From Limonium bicolor (Eukaryota; Streptophyta; Magnoliopsida; Caryophyllales; Plumbaginaceae): 64,000 bases of DNA. A model generated the notes under the pieces. That model had not been told where the DNA came from. It saw only the letters and a program-made list of their open reading frames with translations, and did not search any database. A program made the position numbers and the translations under genes. Where the stretch lies: positions 471,685,375 to 471,749,374 of the forward strand of contig CM041776.1 in assembly GCA_023374045.1 (NCBI GenBank). Direction: 5' to 3'. The stretch's first letter is position 1, and the number at the start of each line of letters is the position of its first letter. This document shows, piece by piece, positions 47,205 through 59,018 of the stretch.

Positions 47205-50176
47205 TTAACAAGGATTGATGTAATGGGGAGGCCTTATGCTTGTAGCTCGAGTCGGACCATTCTTCACAATCAACACCGTGTCCATTCCCCAGCTGGAATG
47301 TCTCTCAAGATGACAATGCATAAACCAAACACCTACATATACAAGTATATTAATTAATATTTGTATAGTCAGTTTCATGTGAAGATGAACCCACACAATA
47401 TCTTGAATCTAAATGTGAGAATTATGTCATTTATCAAGCAAGCAAGCTTACCAGGGTTATCCGCTCTAAATCTAATAGCCGACCAACCATTCTTGGGCAC
47501 TCCAATTGTATTCACCAGAGGCGGATCCAACAAATTATACCCAGTCGGATTAACTCTGTCGTCAAAGATCCCATTCCCCCACCCAACTTGATAGAAGCTG
47601 TACCCATGCAAATGCATGGGATGATTCTCGGAAGAATTCAACACATTTGTCCCTTGGAATACAATCTCCACCACAGTATCATAATCCACTTCAATAACCC
47701 TAGTTCCATTAAGATCTTGCATGTTGTAGTCTGAGGTCATGGGATCCATCGTATAATTAAATGGATTCTCGGTTCATCTGGAAATCCGTCTTATAGACCC
47801 CTTTAATCCTCTTATAGTAAGCTTGTAACACATCAATCTTAGGTACTTGAAATGTTATGTTGTTCACACTAGCTGTTAATCTATTGTTGTTGGGTCCGGA
47901 ACAGTTTGCACAAGGTAAGGTACCGACTGATATTGTGAGTATGAATCTTCTGTGGATTTGATTTGGGACAGTTATCGGATGTATGTTGGAATTTAAAGAT
48001 CTAAATCGTCGAGTGTAGGCGTTGGCGGCAGCGGAGTCATTATAGTATGGGAGGTTAGGGAAGGTAGCGTTTGTGATGGTGGTTGTGGGTGGTGATGAGT
48101 GGCTGCTGTTGTATTGAAGTAGAGCGGTGGTAGTGGCGTTGGAGTAAATTAGTTCCCCATAGGCACGAGCTGCTATGTAGTAATGATGGGTTGGATTTTG
48201 GTTAGCTGTGATGAGGATGTCCATCGTTTGACCCGGTGTGATCATGATGTAGTTGGTGAGTATAGGTTTTATATAGGCGGCGTCAATCCCTACTACGGTT
48301 AGTTTGTGGTTTGCTACCGCGAAGAACATTTCTTCATTTAGTACGGCGTTGATAATGCGGAGTAGATATGTTTTCCCATGTTGCACGTTGATTCTAGACA
48401 TGTCTAAATGAATCCAATATAAAGAAAAATAGATTTAACAATTAAAATGAATGTGGGTTGCAAATCAAAAGCTATAAAGTACGCGAGGCATGATTAATTA
48501 TGTGCTAAGAATGAATTTAGATGAATGACCTTAATTGTTTCTTTTGGGTTAATAAACTTTTCACTAGATGGTAGGTGCTAACTGAGCATATCTTGTCGAA
48601 TTTGTACAAAAAATTGATTGTCTTGTCATATGGTGTACAAGATAGAGTAGAGTGTATATAATATTTGTCCACAGACGTACCTTTAGTTGAGCATGGCTGT
48701 GTGTCCCCGGGTTGCCCGTTGATGGTGAAAGCATCTGACTTGTTGGTATCCCCGCCGGTAGCCAGTGACTGTTCAATCACCGCCGGCACGTCTCCCTTGT
48801 ACCATGACGCTAAACATATATATATACACAATATTCAAGTAAGCGTACTAATTAAAAGCAATTAGCGCTAAAGCAACAAAGAGAAATCAACGGAACTTTT
48901 TGAAAGAAGAAGTTAATTTAGGTAACACTTACTTTAATTGTTTGAAATTTATATAAAGAGTGGGTAGAACATGAATCGACAATGGTAAATATAATCTATT
49001 AATAAATTATAAACATTAATTCATCAATTGCTGAGTGATATTTATTATTTAAAAACAAGTACCAATGTCTAATTAAAATTAGCAGATAACGCTATTGATC
49101 ATCCATATCATTCGTCACAATTAATCATCGATCTAGACATAAAATCCTATAGATACATTAAGATTGATAAATAGCCTACTATCAATTGCGATATGAATTA
49201 GGAAAGAAGCAAAATTAGTCAAAGGGTTTAGTTATACTAATTGCATATTAAATATACAGTCAGAATATATTGTGTACCAAGAACAATGGGTATTTCCCTA
49301 TCTGGCTTAAGGAAAGGATATAGTTTCCCTCGCTTAGGGTAGACAAAGATGGCTCCGTGAACAGTAGCACGAGACCAGTCACTATGGGCATGCCACCAGA
49401 GAGTCCCTTCCTCATCGGATAAGATGATCTCGTAAGTGTAGTTAGACCCTGGTTTGATAGGGCATTGTGTTACATATTCTGGCCCATCCGACCATGGGTT
49501 TCTTGGTTGTTTCACTCCGTGCCTGCAGTTTTTATATCGATTAGTACTCTGTAGCAGATCCAGTTGTTTTTGGAGGAAATTAATTAATATAGAAACGTAT
49601 AATGTTAGTGTATATAATAAGGTTTGCTTTTGCGATATATATTGAAACGATAGAGGTTGAGATCTATCGATGTACGACGTAGTACCAATGAATAGTGACA
49701 CCATAATCGCCTTGGTTATGAACATTGACTTTAAGCCTGTCTCCTCGATGAAGGTGGATGGCTGGCCCAGGAAACATGCCATTCACGGTTAGTATCTTCT
49801 TCGTGCTGCACAGTCTAGTATACGTCGTTTCTTGGAGCTGCAAATGCAAGTTTATTCAAGGGGTCATCAATGGAAATAAAGTATGGGGAGCTAGCCTTAA
49901 CTAAGCTGATATTTCGTTAACCCAAAAGCAGTATCTTCTTCATTATATTAAATCTGCATCATATATATAATAGCAGGTTTTTTTAATCGTTCAAATTATA
50001 GTAGAAAGCTAGCTAGCATGGTTATGTTAATTGTAATAAAAATAAAAACTTACGACCCAGTCAATGGTTGGAATATCTCTCATAGCTATGGACGGATGAG
50101 CAACCATAATACTCATTATGAGCAATCCCCATATCTTCAAAGTTGAGCTCATACTACTGCTGCTCAAACAACTCAT
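47205..50176 (-). CDS. Laccase (multicopper oxidase), six exons, possible frameshift
   Basis: Laccases are secreted copper oxidases that couple phenols such as monolignols and flavonoids using O2. Exons on the minus strand: 50176-50054, 49837-49686, 49522-49278, 48809-48681, 48403-47452, 47332-47205, all with GT-AG junctions in consistent phase. ATG at 50176 (MSCLSSSS) is chosen because the frame upstream has no ATG. A hydrophobic signal-peptide-like stretch ([19 protein letters not shown]) follows. All four copper signatures are present: HWHG across the exon 2/3 junction, [15 protein letters not shown], and [12 protein letters not shown]. Near 47757-47790 exon 5 looks short by two single bases about 14 nt apart, which shifts the frame. 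With them the product would be about 576 residues, normal for the family. It resembles the LAC14/15 group by memory. Whether it is functional depends on that site. Confidence 0.92.
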
Positions 50177-50257
50177 TTTCTTTCTCTGTACCAATCTCTT
50201 GATTCTAAATTTCACTTCCTCCTCAATTCTCTTCTAATACATTGACACACCTTCAGT

Positions 50258-50267
50258 TTATATATAT
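50258..50267 (-). promoter_or_regulatory. Laccase TATA box
   Basis: The minus strand reads ATATATATAA about 82 nt before the ATG at 50176. A start site some 25-30 nt downstream leaves a leader of about 55 nt, which fits the chosen ATG. Confidence 0.55.
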
Positions 50268-50596
50268 TGTCAATAGAGACACTCCAATTTACACCGTAGT
50301 GAACTAACCTTTTCTTTTTTCCCATTTCCTTTACGCGTGTTTAAAGTAACTTTTGAATTTTATATAATATCTTTCATTATAGGCCATAGCAGCCGAGTAA
50401 TAATGCTGTCACATGTTTCAATCAGTTTAGCATATAGTAATTAATAAACCAATTGCACATGCTCATACTACTGTGCATCTCTGTTATGCCATTATTTGTA
50501 TGACGAATTTGTAAACTACAACGCTAATCACGTCGTCTAGAATGTGTCCTCATTGCATGAACAAAGTTAGACACCAGGAGCTACCATACAACACTA

Positions 50597-50832
50597 CTCC
50601 CTCCGTCCCGCTTTGACTGCCTCCTTTACTATTTGGATATGTCGTTTAACTTCAATATTTAACATATAAGATAACATAATTTTACAAATCTAAGTTTTAC
50701 AATAGAAAGCTTATTTGAAAAACTATATGTTATAGAAATTTATTTTATAAAATTATTTTATCTTACATGTTTAATATTGAAATGGAAAAACGTGTCAAAA
50801 AGCAAACAGTACACTCCAAGGGAGGGAGGTAG
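50597..50832. mobile_element. Stowaway-type MITE
   Basis: 236 bp. The left end CTCCCTCCGTCCCG is the Stowaway (Tc1/mariner) terminal sequence. The right end GGGAGGGAGGTAG is a diverged inverted copy. TA flanks both sides (50595-50596, 50833-50834). It lies about 420 bp upstream of the laccase ATG. Confidence 0.78.
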
Positions 50833-50843
50833 TATATCAAAAC

Positions 50844-52494
50844 GGGGACCATGCCCATGGCTATAAACTTTGGGCATATGCTCAAACCAAATCTAGCCAT
50901 CAGATTATAACTTATTTAAATCTCAACCGTATATGTATATATTTATTTAATAATTAGTTTTATAAAAAAGAAAAACAATTAATAATAATAATAAGGATAT
51001 AATAGACTTTTTTCAATTATAACTAACCACTCCCCTTATTGATAGGAGATGAAGTTTACGGAAATTTTTCTCACCAACTTCCTCTTGTCCATCTTAAAAA
51101 AAAATACTAGCATTTTAATATTATTCCACTAGTAACTTCCCTAAATATACGACATTGACATTGTGGAATTTTTTAAAAAACATCTATTAATGCTACAAAG
51201 TTTATGTCAAAAGATTTTTTTTTAATTTGTTATTTTTAAATAAAGTAAGTTGCTTAAAATGTGGAATCTTTATTAGAATTGATGGTTTATAGTTTTTTTT
51301 CAAATTAGATTTAACTAAGATTATACAATTTTCAAAATGCAAATGTAGATTTTTTTGCTCATTTAAGAAAAAGTGTAGATATTTACGTAAAAGGATATAT
51401 TTTTTGAAACTAAGGTGTAGATTTGTATGACGGAAGTGTAGATTTTTAGTATTTTCTAAAAATGAAAGTAAAAGTGTAGATATTCAGATAAAATGATAGA
51501 TTTTTCAAAATGAAGGTGTAGATTTATTTGATAGAATTGTAGATTTTTAGTAATTGCTCATTTAAGTAAAAGTGTAGTTATTTGAGTAAAAGGGTAGATT
51601 TTGTAAAATGTAGGTGTAGATTTGTTTGATAAAAGTGTAGATTTTTTATTTGAACAATATAATTTTAAAACGGATGAGTGAAATTATTTTAATGAGTAAT
51701 AAATAAGACAACCTAGGAATTTCACTTATGATCTATATTTATTTTAAAGGGTTCATGTCAAAGTATTTTCTAATTGCTTCTTTCAAAATAATTTGTTTAA
51801 AATGTACATCTTTCTTTCTCTTTTTCTAACTAGATCGGCTGCATTCCCACTTTAAAAAATATTAATGGTTTATCATTTTTTTCAAATTAGATCGTTGCAA
51901 TATACAAACTCATCTAAAATTACATTCTTATTTAGATATTATAGTAAAATGTCTGATTTTTAAAATGTAAGTGGATTTTTTTAGAATTGTGAATTTTAAT
52001 TAATTCCTAATTCAAGTAAAAGTGTAGATATTTTGGTAAAGTAATAGTTATTTCAAAATATAATTCTTTGATTTATTTTTGTTTGATTGTAATGTTTTAT
52101 TAAGTAATAAATAAATTCAGCGTTGTTCTTATACATTTCTATGAGGAGTCTTATCAATTAAATTTCTAATTTGTTATTTTTAAATAATATTTTTTTTGCA
52201 TACAACGTGGGACTTTTAATTTTTCATATCACTACTCCACTTCTATTACAGTTAAAAAAATTATAACTGCCAATTGTGGGAATATTTATTAGAATTATTG
52301 ATTTATTTCTTTCCCTGTAAACTAGATGATGCAATCTTATATTTTTTTCCTTTTTTAAAAAATAAAAATCAAATTTGACATCTATACCCCTATAATAAAC
52401 AATAAAATCTGAACCTTCAATTCATTTGTTATAAATCCAACGGACATGATTTAATTGAGCACCATGCTCAAAATCTAATTTGAGCACCTTCCCC
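50844..52494. mobile_element. Non-autonomous DNA element with long imperfect inverted ends
   Basis: The left end (GGGGACCATGCCCATGG...GGGCATATGCTCAA...AAATC...GATTATAAC) and the reverse complement of the right end (GGGGAAGGTGCTCAA...GAGCATGGTGCTCAA...AAATC...GATTTATAAC) follow the same order over about 70 bp. The interior is AT-rich with a GTGTAGAT-type degenerate repeat (51340-51660) and no ORF. A Mutator-like (MULE) non-autonomous element is the best guess. I found no convincing 9 bp target duplication. Confidence 0.55.
51340..51660. repeat. Degenerate GTGTAGATTTTT repeat
   Basis: Short blocks such as AGTGTAGAT, AGGTGTAGATTTGT and GTGTAGATTTTTAG recur about ten times with irregular spacing of 20-35 bp. 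Confidence 0.75.
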
Positions 52495-53056
52495 TCGTTG
52501 GGTAGTATATAACTATTTATTCGAATGCACAACTAACTCGTTTGACCGCATTCAGAGTTGTTAAACCTAGGACCCCATCAATCATAAAGAGAAAGTGATA
52601 AAAAGGTATAACAATAAAGTTTGCTACATAGTAGATCCACTGAGGTCAAGCAAAGTCTTCTCTAGTTATGATTACTAACTTCGTTTTTTTTGTTTTGAAG
52701 AAAATTACTATAACTTCGTTTTGGGTTAGCTAAAATTGTATCTTTGAGTTTCAAACTTAAACCGGTTTAGTTTGAAATTTATTAAACTGACCTTTATCCG
52801 AATTCGTGTAAATAGAGTGTGGGAAGAGAAAAACTCCTAAACGGAAAGCTATTGTGCTTGGTTAGGAAAACGACTTAAGTAGTTAAGTGTATCCGACTAT
52901 GTCAGCGTTACTAGTTAGAGCCTATTTGAAACGCAGTCGTGCTTACCTTCTCGGCAGTAGAATTAGGGATTTATATGGTGCAAATCATGTTTGTCTTATT
53001 TAATTAGTACTGTATGTTTCTTCATTCGAGGGCTGTAATAGCACTAGACATATAAT
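52495..53056. other. Intergenic
   Basis: AT-rich, no ORF, repeat or element end that I recognise. Confidence 0.6.
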
Positions 53057-53335
53057 ATGGACCGGACATTATTAATATGATGAACTGTTGTATTTGGGCC
53101 TGTATGCTATCAATTTAGTCGGCTCATTGCATTTACCTGTAGTTTACGGGGCGTCTAATGAGGTGTGGGAGGGTCCGGCATATGATATGAACCAGACATT
53201 ATTACTATGATGGACTGCTGTATTTAAGCCTGTAGTGTTATCAATCAAGTTAGCCCATTGCTTTTACTGTCACTCGGGTGTTGTTTCCGGGGCGGTTAGT
53301 GAGGTGTCGGAGGGTCCAGCATATGATATATGTCG
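53057..53335. repeat. 130 bp tandem repeat, two copies
   Basis: Units begin near 53061 and 53191 and share ACATTATT, ATGATG, CTGTATT, CATTG...GGGGCG...GAGGTG..GGAGGGTCC.GCATATGATAT. A third, diverged copy is at 60739-60885, beyond element B and the GGTTCG-rich DNA. Confidence 0.82.
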
Positions 53336-53339
53336 AGGT

Positions 53340-53640
53340 GACAGTTCGGGTCAATCGGTTTGGGTTTGGTTCGGTTCGGTTCGGGTTGATTTCAAATCGT
53401 TCAATATTTGGTTCGGGTTGGATCGGGTCGGTTGAATTCGGTTTGTTCGGGTTAAGTTCGGTTTGTTGAAATTTCGGGTCAGTTTGGATCGGTTTGGATG
53501 ATTTCGGTTTGGATGACTTTCGGTTAGGGTGACTTCGGGTCGCGTAACTTACGGTTCGAGTTAGCCTCTGGTTCATTCGGTTTTTTCGGGTTATGGGTCA
53601 AATTCGGGTCAATTATTCGGTTAAATTCGGTTGCCATTAC
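53340..53640. repeat. GGTTCG/GGGTTCGG low-complexity DNA
   Basis: Dense runs of GGTTCGG, TTCGGGT and TTTGGATGA. The same type continues at about 54500-54581, where B is inserted, and resumes at 60507-60740. The matching minus-strand ORF is an artefact of the repeat. Confidence 0.88.
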
Positions 53641-54499
53641 AGAATCCCGTAAAATCTATCTCAACACGTATAAATGTATATAAAAGATTAGTTTAAACAA
53701 ATAATTATAATATGCATCATGTTATACTTTAGCAACTAACTCTGAACTTATCATAATTATTGATGTAGCTTTAGATTATTTAATAGTTTCATTATTTTGA
53801 GAGGAGTATAAATAAGGTATGTTTGTGGATAATTATTAAAATTGTATCAAAGTGTAGTAACTTGTTTTTTCAATATATTAATAGTTAGCGAATGGAATTA
53901 GTTAATAAGTTTTGATGACTTTTTTTTACGGTAGTTAAAAACTGTTAATGATGAAGAACTGCATGAGAATTTTGCTACATAGGTAAAAACCTTCAAGTAT
54001 ATTAAACATTTATGCTAAATTGCTAATGAGGGAGAATTATTCACAAGATTGGATAAAGACTTGAAAAATTCTAATTAATAAATACACCTTCAATATATGA
54101 ATAATTAATACAATAATGATATGAATTAGTGATAAAATTTGAGTCTAAATATACAAATATTTTTGGTTCTTACCAATCTATCATTGATGAGTAACACATT
54201 ATCATTAATTCATTATTAGTTGTGCGATTAATGAAAATGCATGATAATTAATTACTTTAAAATTTTATAGTGCAAAATATTTGTGGTATATTTAAAATAA
54301 TTTCTCGTGTATATAAGTTTATTAATACTTTTTTATAGGTACGCCACTTACTAAGTAATGATTAATTGTAAAAGTATTGTGGGGCATTGTTTAGTGTTGT
54401 ATGATACAAATGCTAAATACTGATTTGTATTCAAACTAGATATTGGGTATAAACATTCTGTTTTATTCTCACTGTCTCCTATAATTAATGAAATATATT
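53641..54499. other. AT-rich spacer
   Basis: No ORF or element end was recognised. It separates two GGTTCG-rich stretches. Confidence 0.6.
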
Positions 54500-54581
54500 C
54501 TTTCGGGTCACATCGGATATATTAGTTCGGGTCACACTGGTTTCAGTTTGGGTTCGGTTCGGTTGGTTTCGGTTCGGGTCA

Positions 54582-56060
54582 TGACGAGTGTCTAAATGAG
54601 CATGTTTTAGGGGAGTATTTCATATGTTTAATCAACACTTTTCAGGCTCATTTCTCCACTATGGCTTGTTTTCCTCTAGTTTTGTGTTTCATTGGTGTCT
54701 TACACATTTATTGTTTAAACAGGAGGAATAACATAGATAGGAGTAAAGTAGATGAAGAGAGGAACCCGTGGGCGCAAACAGATCCAAAATCGGAGCTGAA
54801 ACGAAGAAGATACAGCATTTCGAAGTTAGCCTACTGGAATCGACCGACCCATAGGTCTGGGTCGGTCGGACTTTTAAAAGAACGCGATTTTTGTCCCCGA
54901 GCTACTGGAATCAACCGACCCATAGTCTGGGTCGGTCCCTGGGTCGGTCGGACTTAAAAAAACGCGTTTTCGGCCCCGAAATTGCTCCTGGACGCGACCG
55001 ACCCACGGGACCGACCCAGGGTGGGTCGGTCGGGTCAAAAATTAGCCCAGATCTGCATTTTAAAACGGGGAAGTTTGGGGAAAACTTCCCCATTCTTCAT
55101 TCAGTCGAGTTCCGCCCCAAAAACAGAGAGGAAGGGCGATTCTAAAGGAGAAAAGAAGAGGAGAAGAGAAGAAGAAGAAGATAAGAGGGAGGAGAAGAGA
55201 AGAGAAGCTCACCTCCTTCCAAGCTCCATTAATGGCTACTTCTATCCCTTGCTCTTTCATTTTGTCTCTTATGGCTGTGTAGAATCATTTGTAGCTAGGG
55301 ATTGGGGATTTTGTCCCAAAATCCCTAAACTCCATTGTAGATTCTTGAACTCATTTATGGTTTTATTTTGGTTCTTGTGTTGAATACTGATAATTATTGG
55401 GTATTTATGATTCTTAAACTTGTTGCTCATGATTTGAGGAGTAGTTTAGGGTTTTACCCAAATTATCAATTATGTGTTAAATTGGTTGGTTTGGTCTACC
55501 TATTAGTTTAGCATTATTGTGGGATTCTATCAAAATGTTATTCAGAGATAGAAACCTAAACTGTTAGAGACTAAAACGGTGTACTCTGATTTCGATGATT
55601 TTGAGATTAGACTACATTGTAACTTTAGTGGACCTTGAGCTTAGTGCTATCGATTGACTTAGGGCTTAGCTGAATGAGAAGTCTCGATTAAATTGGTTAG
55701 GATTAGTAGGCCTAGATTAGGTTGCTAATTAATTAAGCGTTCCCGTGGTTTAGCTATGAGTTCGAGGTTCGACAATCAGTAGTAAGGGGAGGACGGGTGC
55801 AAATATCCATCCCGGGCTACACCTATCCTAGATTGTTAGTTTAGTGTTTATTGATTTTCTTTATTTCTCCGATTACAACCCAAAAACCCAAACCCATAAT
55901 TTACATTTATGCACTTTTGTATATATCCTCTTGCACGTTTACTAAGCTTATAATTAGCTAGATAGTTACGAAGTCCCTGTGGATACGACCTTGTTGTACT
56001 ACAATGATTGGGTTCACTGCCCATAGTTAGCAAGATAGTCTCACCACTATTTGCACAACA
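54582..56060 (+). repeat. B 5' LTR
   Basis: Starts TGACGAGTG and ends GCACAACA. It carries the GACCGACCC array at 54838-55036, then GA-rich DNA and non-coding R/U5. Confidence 0.93.
54838..55036. repeat. GACCGACCCA / TGGGTCGGTC array in B LTR
   Basis: Three units of CTGGAAT-CGACCGACCCA...TGGGTCGGTCGGACTT. The same unit in the same sense occurs in the LTR of C. The second LTR copy (59276-59470) has gained and lost pieces of the array. Confidence 0.92.
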
Positions 56061-56066
56061 AGTTTT

Positions 56067-56084
56067 TGGCGCCGTTGCCGGGGA
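56067..56084 (+). other. B primer-binding site (tRNA-Asp type)
   Basis: TGGCGCCGTTGCCGGGGA, six bases after the LTR end, identical to the PBS of A. Confidence 0.92.
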
Positions 56085-56195
56085 CTTCGGTCCAACTATC
56101 TGGTTTATTACCTGTTTAGTTTCTGTGCATAATTTTCATTTCCTTTATTTGCCCTATTGTGTATAAATTTGTGTTTTTTTAGGAACCTATCTCTG

Positions 56196-57483
56196 ATGGA
56201 TGGTCATGATGATCAAGGAGAGGATTGTTACGGCTACACCTCTGGAGCAACCTACGACCAATACGTTGATTGTCAAGGGTGTGGATCCTTCCATATGTAC
56301 CCTCCTTGTGAGGATCTAATCTCAAGATCGAGACTCTCATGAAGAACTGGTTCTTATCTGTCTCCCCCCAGAACAAGACATCAGTCGATGGATCAGGTTG
56401 CCAAGAGAGTGGAGGAGACCAAAGAGTGCTTATGTTCTGAGATCACGGCAAGGGTAGATTCACCCACTCTGAGGTCTTAGTGCGAATGAACACCCAACGA
56501 CATGAACCAGCTTATTACAGCTAGCTCAACGGCAACAACCAGAGAGTGAAATTGGTCCATGAAGTGGAGCAGCAGACTAAGGAAAAAGACCTCGACATGA
56601 ACCAACTGAAGCTCTATGCCAAATTAGTAGAGATGAACGCGATGATGGAAGGTCTACTAAACCTTGCATCGCAGCAACCGGAGAGCGAAATGGTTCATAA
56701 AGTGGATCACCTTACTGAGGACTTGAGTTGCTCTCTATCACCTCCCCCGTTCGAACCTGGAAAACGTCATTCAACATCTGCTGAGTTGAAGACAAGCCAT
56801 CAGAGGACCGCTTCCACCTTGACTTCATAGTCTCCTCCCTCTGAAGTCAACTACGTTATTTCCCCTCCTTCTCTGTGCTCCACCCAGAAGATGAGGATGG
56901 ATACATCCTCAACCTTGAGGAGGAGGAGATGCCTCCCTCCGAGCCATCAGAGGAGAGTGCTATAATCAACTTCAAGGAGCCACCTCCCTCTGAAGTTGAT
57001 TTTCATCAGGCTCTTCCCATGAGCCTCACCAAGAAGTTGAGGACATTTACATCCTCGAATTTGAGGAGGAGAGGAGCCATCAAACTTTGATCTTCACTTG
57101 AGGATCAAGGCCCCCCCACCGTGCATCAATGAAGTGGGTGGAACTCAACGTACCCGCTAAGTGTGGAGGCCACCTTCCCTTTGATCCGGGACCAAAGATT
57201 GAAGACAAAGTCCGCCCCGGAGTTCTCCCTGCACCGCTCATGAAGATAAGGATATTTACATCCTTGAATTTGAAGAGGAGGCTCCACCACAGTTTGATCC
57301 TCGTACCAAGGATCACCCACCTCAACACTTCCACCTGAGAACGATCGGTGGAGTTTACACTTTCACATCCTAAGTGTTGAGGCCACATTTCCTTTTGATC
57401 CGGGTCGTTCTTCATTGCTAGATGATGCCCGCCCAACCCACCCGTTGAAGCCGACTTCAACGTTCATATTCGATCCCGGATGA
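56196..57483 (+). pseudogene. B ORF: acidic protein with DIYILEFEEE repeats, decayed
   Basis: A possible ATG lies at 56196 (MDGHDDQGED), just after a T-run and AG that look like a 3' splice site. The frame breaks several times. Pieces include MNQLKLYAKLVEMNAMMEGLL (56600 region) and three repeats of an acidic motif: GYILNLEEEE near 56905, and IYILEFEEE near 57045 and 57265. It ends TFIFDPG before TGA at 57481-57483, the same C-terminus as in A. No zinc knuckle or enzyme motif is present. The role is unknown. Confidence 0.6.
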
Positions 57484-57531
57484 CTTCACGGTGGTATGGT
57501 CTAGCCAAAGACCTTAAAGAAGGGCCGCTTA

Positions 57532-57547
57532 CCGGGAGGCAACCCGG
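57532..57547 (+). other. Conserved hairpin in B 3' region
   Basis: CCGGG-AGGCAA-CCCGG, 48 nt after the ORF stop. It has the same loop and place as the A hairpin at 28156-28173, with a compensated pair in the stem. Confidence 0.75.
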
Positions 57548-59003
57548 ATTTCATTTCGTGTTGTCTTTTAAATTCGTTAGTTTAGATTTTGCATTGTTTT
57601 CAATAATGGGCTATTTTGGCATTCTTTGGACTTGCCCTTTTACGCCCAATTGGTGGCGTCTGTGTTGTGAATATTTTGGAAACAGGTAAGCCCCTCTGAA
57701 AAAGGGATGGAATTAGGAACAATTACAAAGGAACCTCTGGCAAAATTTTCCAAGAGGACCTTCATCTCCAACGATTGAAGGTAGTACCTCAACGACCCCT
57801 CCACTAGCAATTGTGCGGGCACCCTATCTTCCATCCGCATCTTATCGGGGAGTACTCGTTTCACCCTTCCTTTAATATTTGCCCACAACGACTCCACTAT
57901 TTTAATTTCTTGTTTTTGTTTTCGTTCTCCTTTGTTTTGTTTTTGCTAACCCTTAACTCCAGTTGTAGTTTGGTTGCTTCTAGTGTTTTATGCAGGTGCA
58001 ACTTCCAGTCCACACCGCAACTAAGCTACGCTACTTGAGGCTGAAGCTCAAGTGTGGGGGAGTTCTACAAACTGATAGCAATAGCAATCTCAGGGGAGTA
58101 CTAGTTTCTTTTAGTTTTCGTTCTCTCTTCTCTAATTTTGAATCTGCAAATCTGGGGATAGCTGCTGTGGTATAATGGTGTTTATGTCCCTTGTGTTTCC
58201 TCTTTTGCCTGCTTCCTGAAAAGGTCTTCTGAAACCTTCCCCGGTTTGTTTGGTGAACAATGAGGACATTGTTCAAGTTAAGTGTGGGGGAGTGACCTTT
58301 TCGGTGAATTGCGTGCTTAAATGTTAGATCTCTCTGCTTATCTTGTGATTGTCCAAAATAAAAACTTGGACCCTTGTGTTGTGAGTTGTTCTCATTAAGA
58401 ACAAATACTATTATGAGTTGTGGGATAAATGCTTAAATTTTTCTTTTTGATTGCTTTTGAGGAGCATTTTACATGCGGTGTGGCCAAGTGATCTTATATG
58501 GTTGGATTTTTATTGCTTTGGGGTTCCTTCTGTCTTCTTTCTTAGGGATTGCTAAGTGGTGCTTCTTCGTGAAAATCCTTTGAGGGACTTGTGAGACGCC
58601 ATTGGTAACCAACAATGAGAGTTGAGTGTTCTTAAATGCAAAGGCTTGATGCCAAAATTATCTCCTCATCTCTTATGCAAAAGTGAAACAAATGCATAAA
58701 ATCTATTTTCTTTTTTTATTTTCTTCTCAATGCTCATTCTTGAGAGAAGTTGGCCATGGTAAAAGCTCTCCAAGTTACCTAATCTTTAGAACTTTGAAGC
58801 ACTTTGGATCATACCCCGAAACTCTAGTTTTCGTTTTTCCCCTAAGCACACCCATGCCACGAATAAGAGATGGTTCACACTCCTCAAAGGTTTTAATCAT
58901 TTTTTGCTTCTTCTCATATCCTACAATTCATGTTAGTATTTGTTAGTCTTGAGCATTCCTTACTTGCTTGGGGGATTGGTTTTGCTTGAGGACAAGCAAA
59001 AAG
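57548..59003 (+). other. B 3' non-coding region
   Basis: AT-rich, with AAGTGTGGGGGAG blocks near 58050 and 58280 that resemble the PPT. I see no supported gene. Confidence 0.6.
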
Positions 59004-59018
59004 GTAAGTGTGGGGGTA
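59004..59018 (+). other. B polypurine tract
   Basis: GTAAGTGTGGGGGTA directly before the 3' LTR, preceded by TTGCTTGAGGACAAGCAAA as in A. Confidence 0.9.

Noticed and set aside
48517..48831. Overlapping ORFs on both strands around laccase exon 4
   Set aside because: Exon 4 plus intron sequence or antisense shadows; the spliced model explains them.
52380..52500. TCTATACCCC as a Helitron 5' end
   Set aside because: No hairpin plus CTRR end at a sensible distance; the inverted-end model fits better.
50835..52503. 9 bp target duplication for the inverted-end element
   Set aside because: TATCAAAAC on the left and TCGTTGGGT on the right do not match.
53250..53576. 108-codon minus ORF rich in Pro, Asn and Thr
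   Set aside because: Translation of the GGTTCG repeat.
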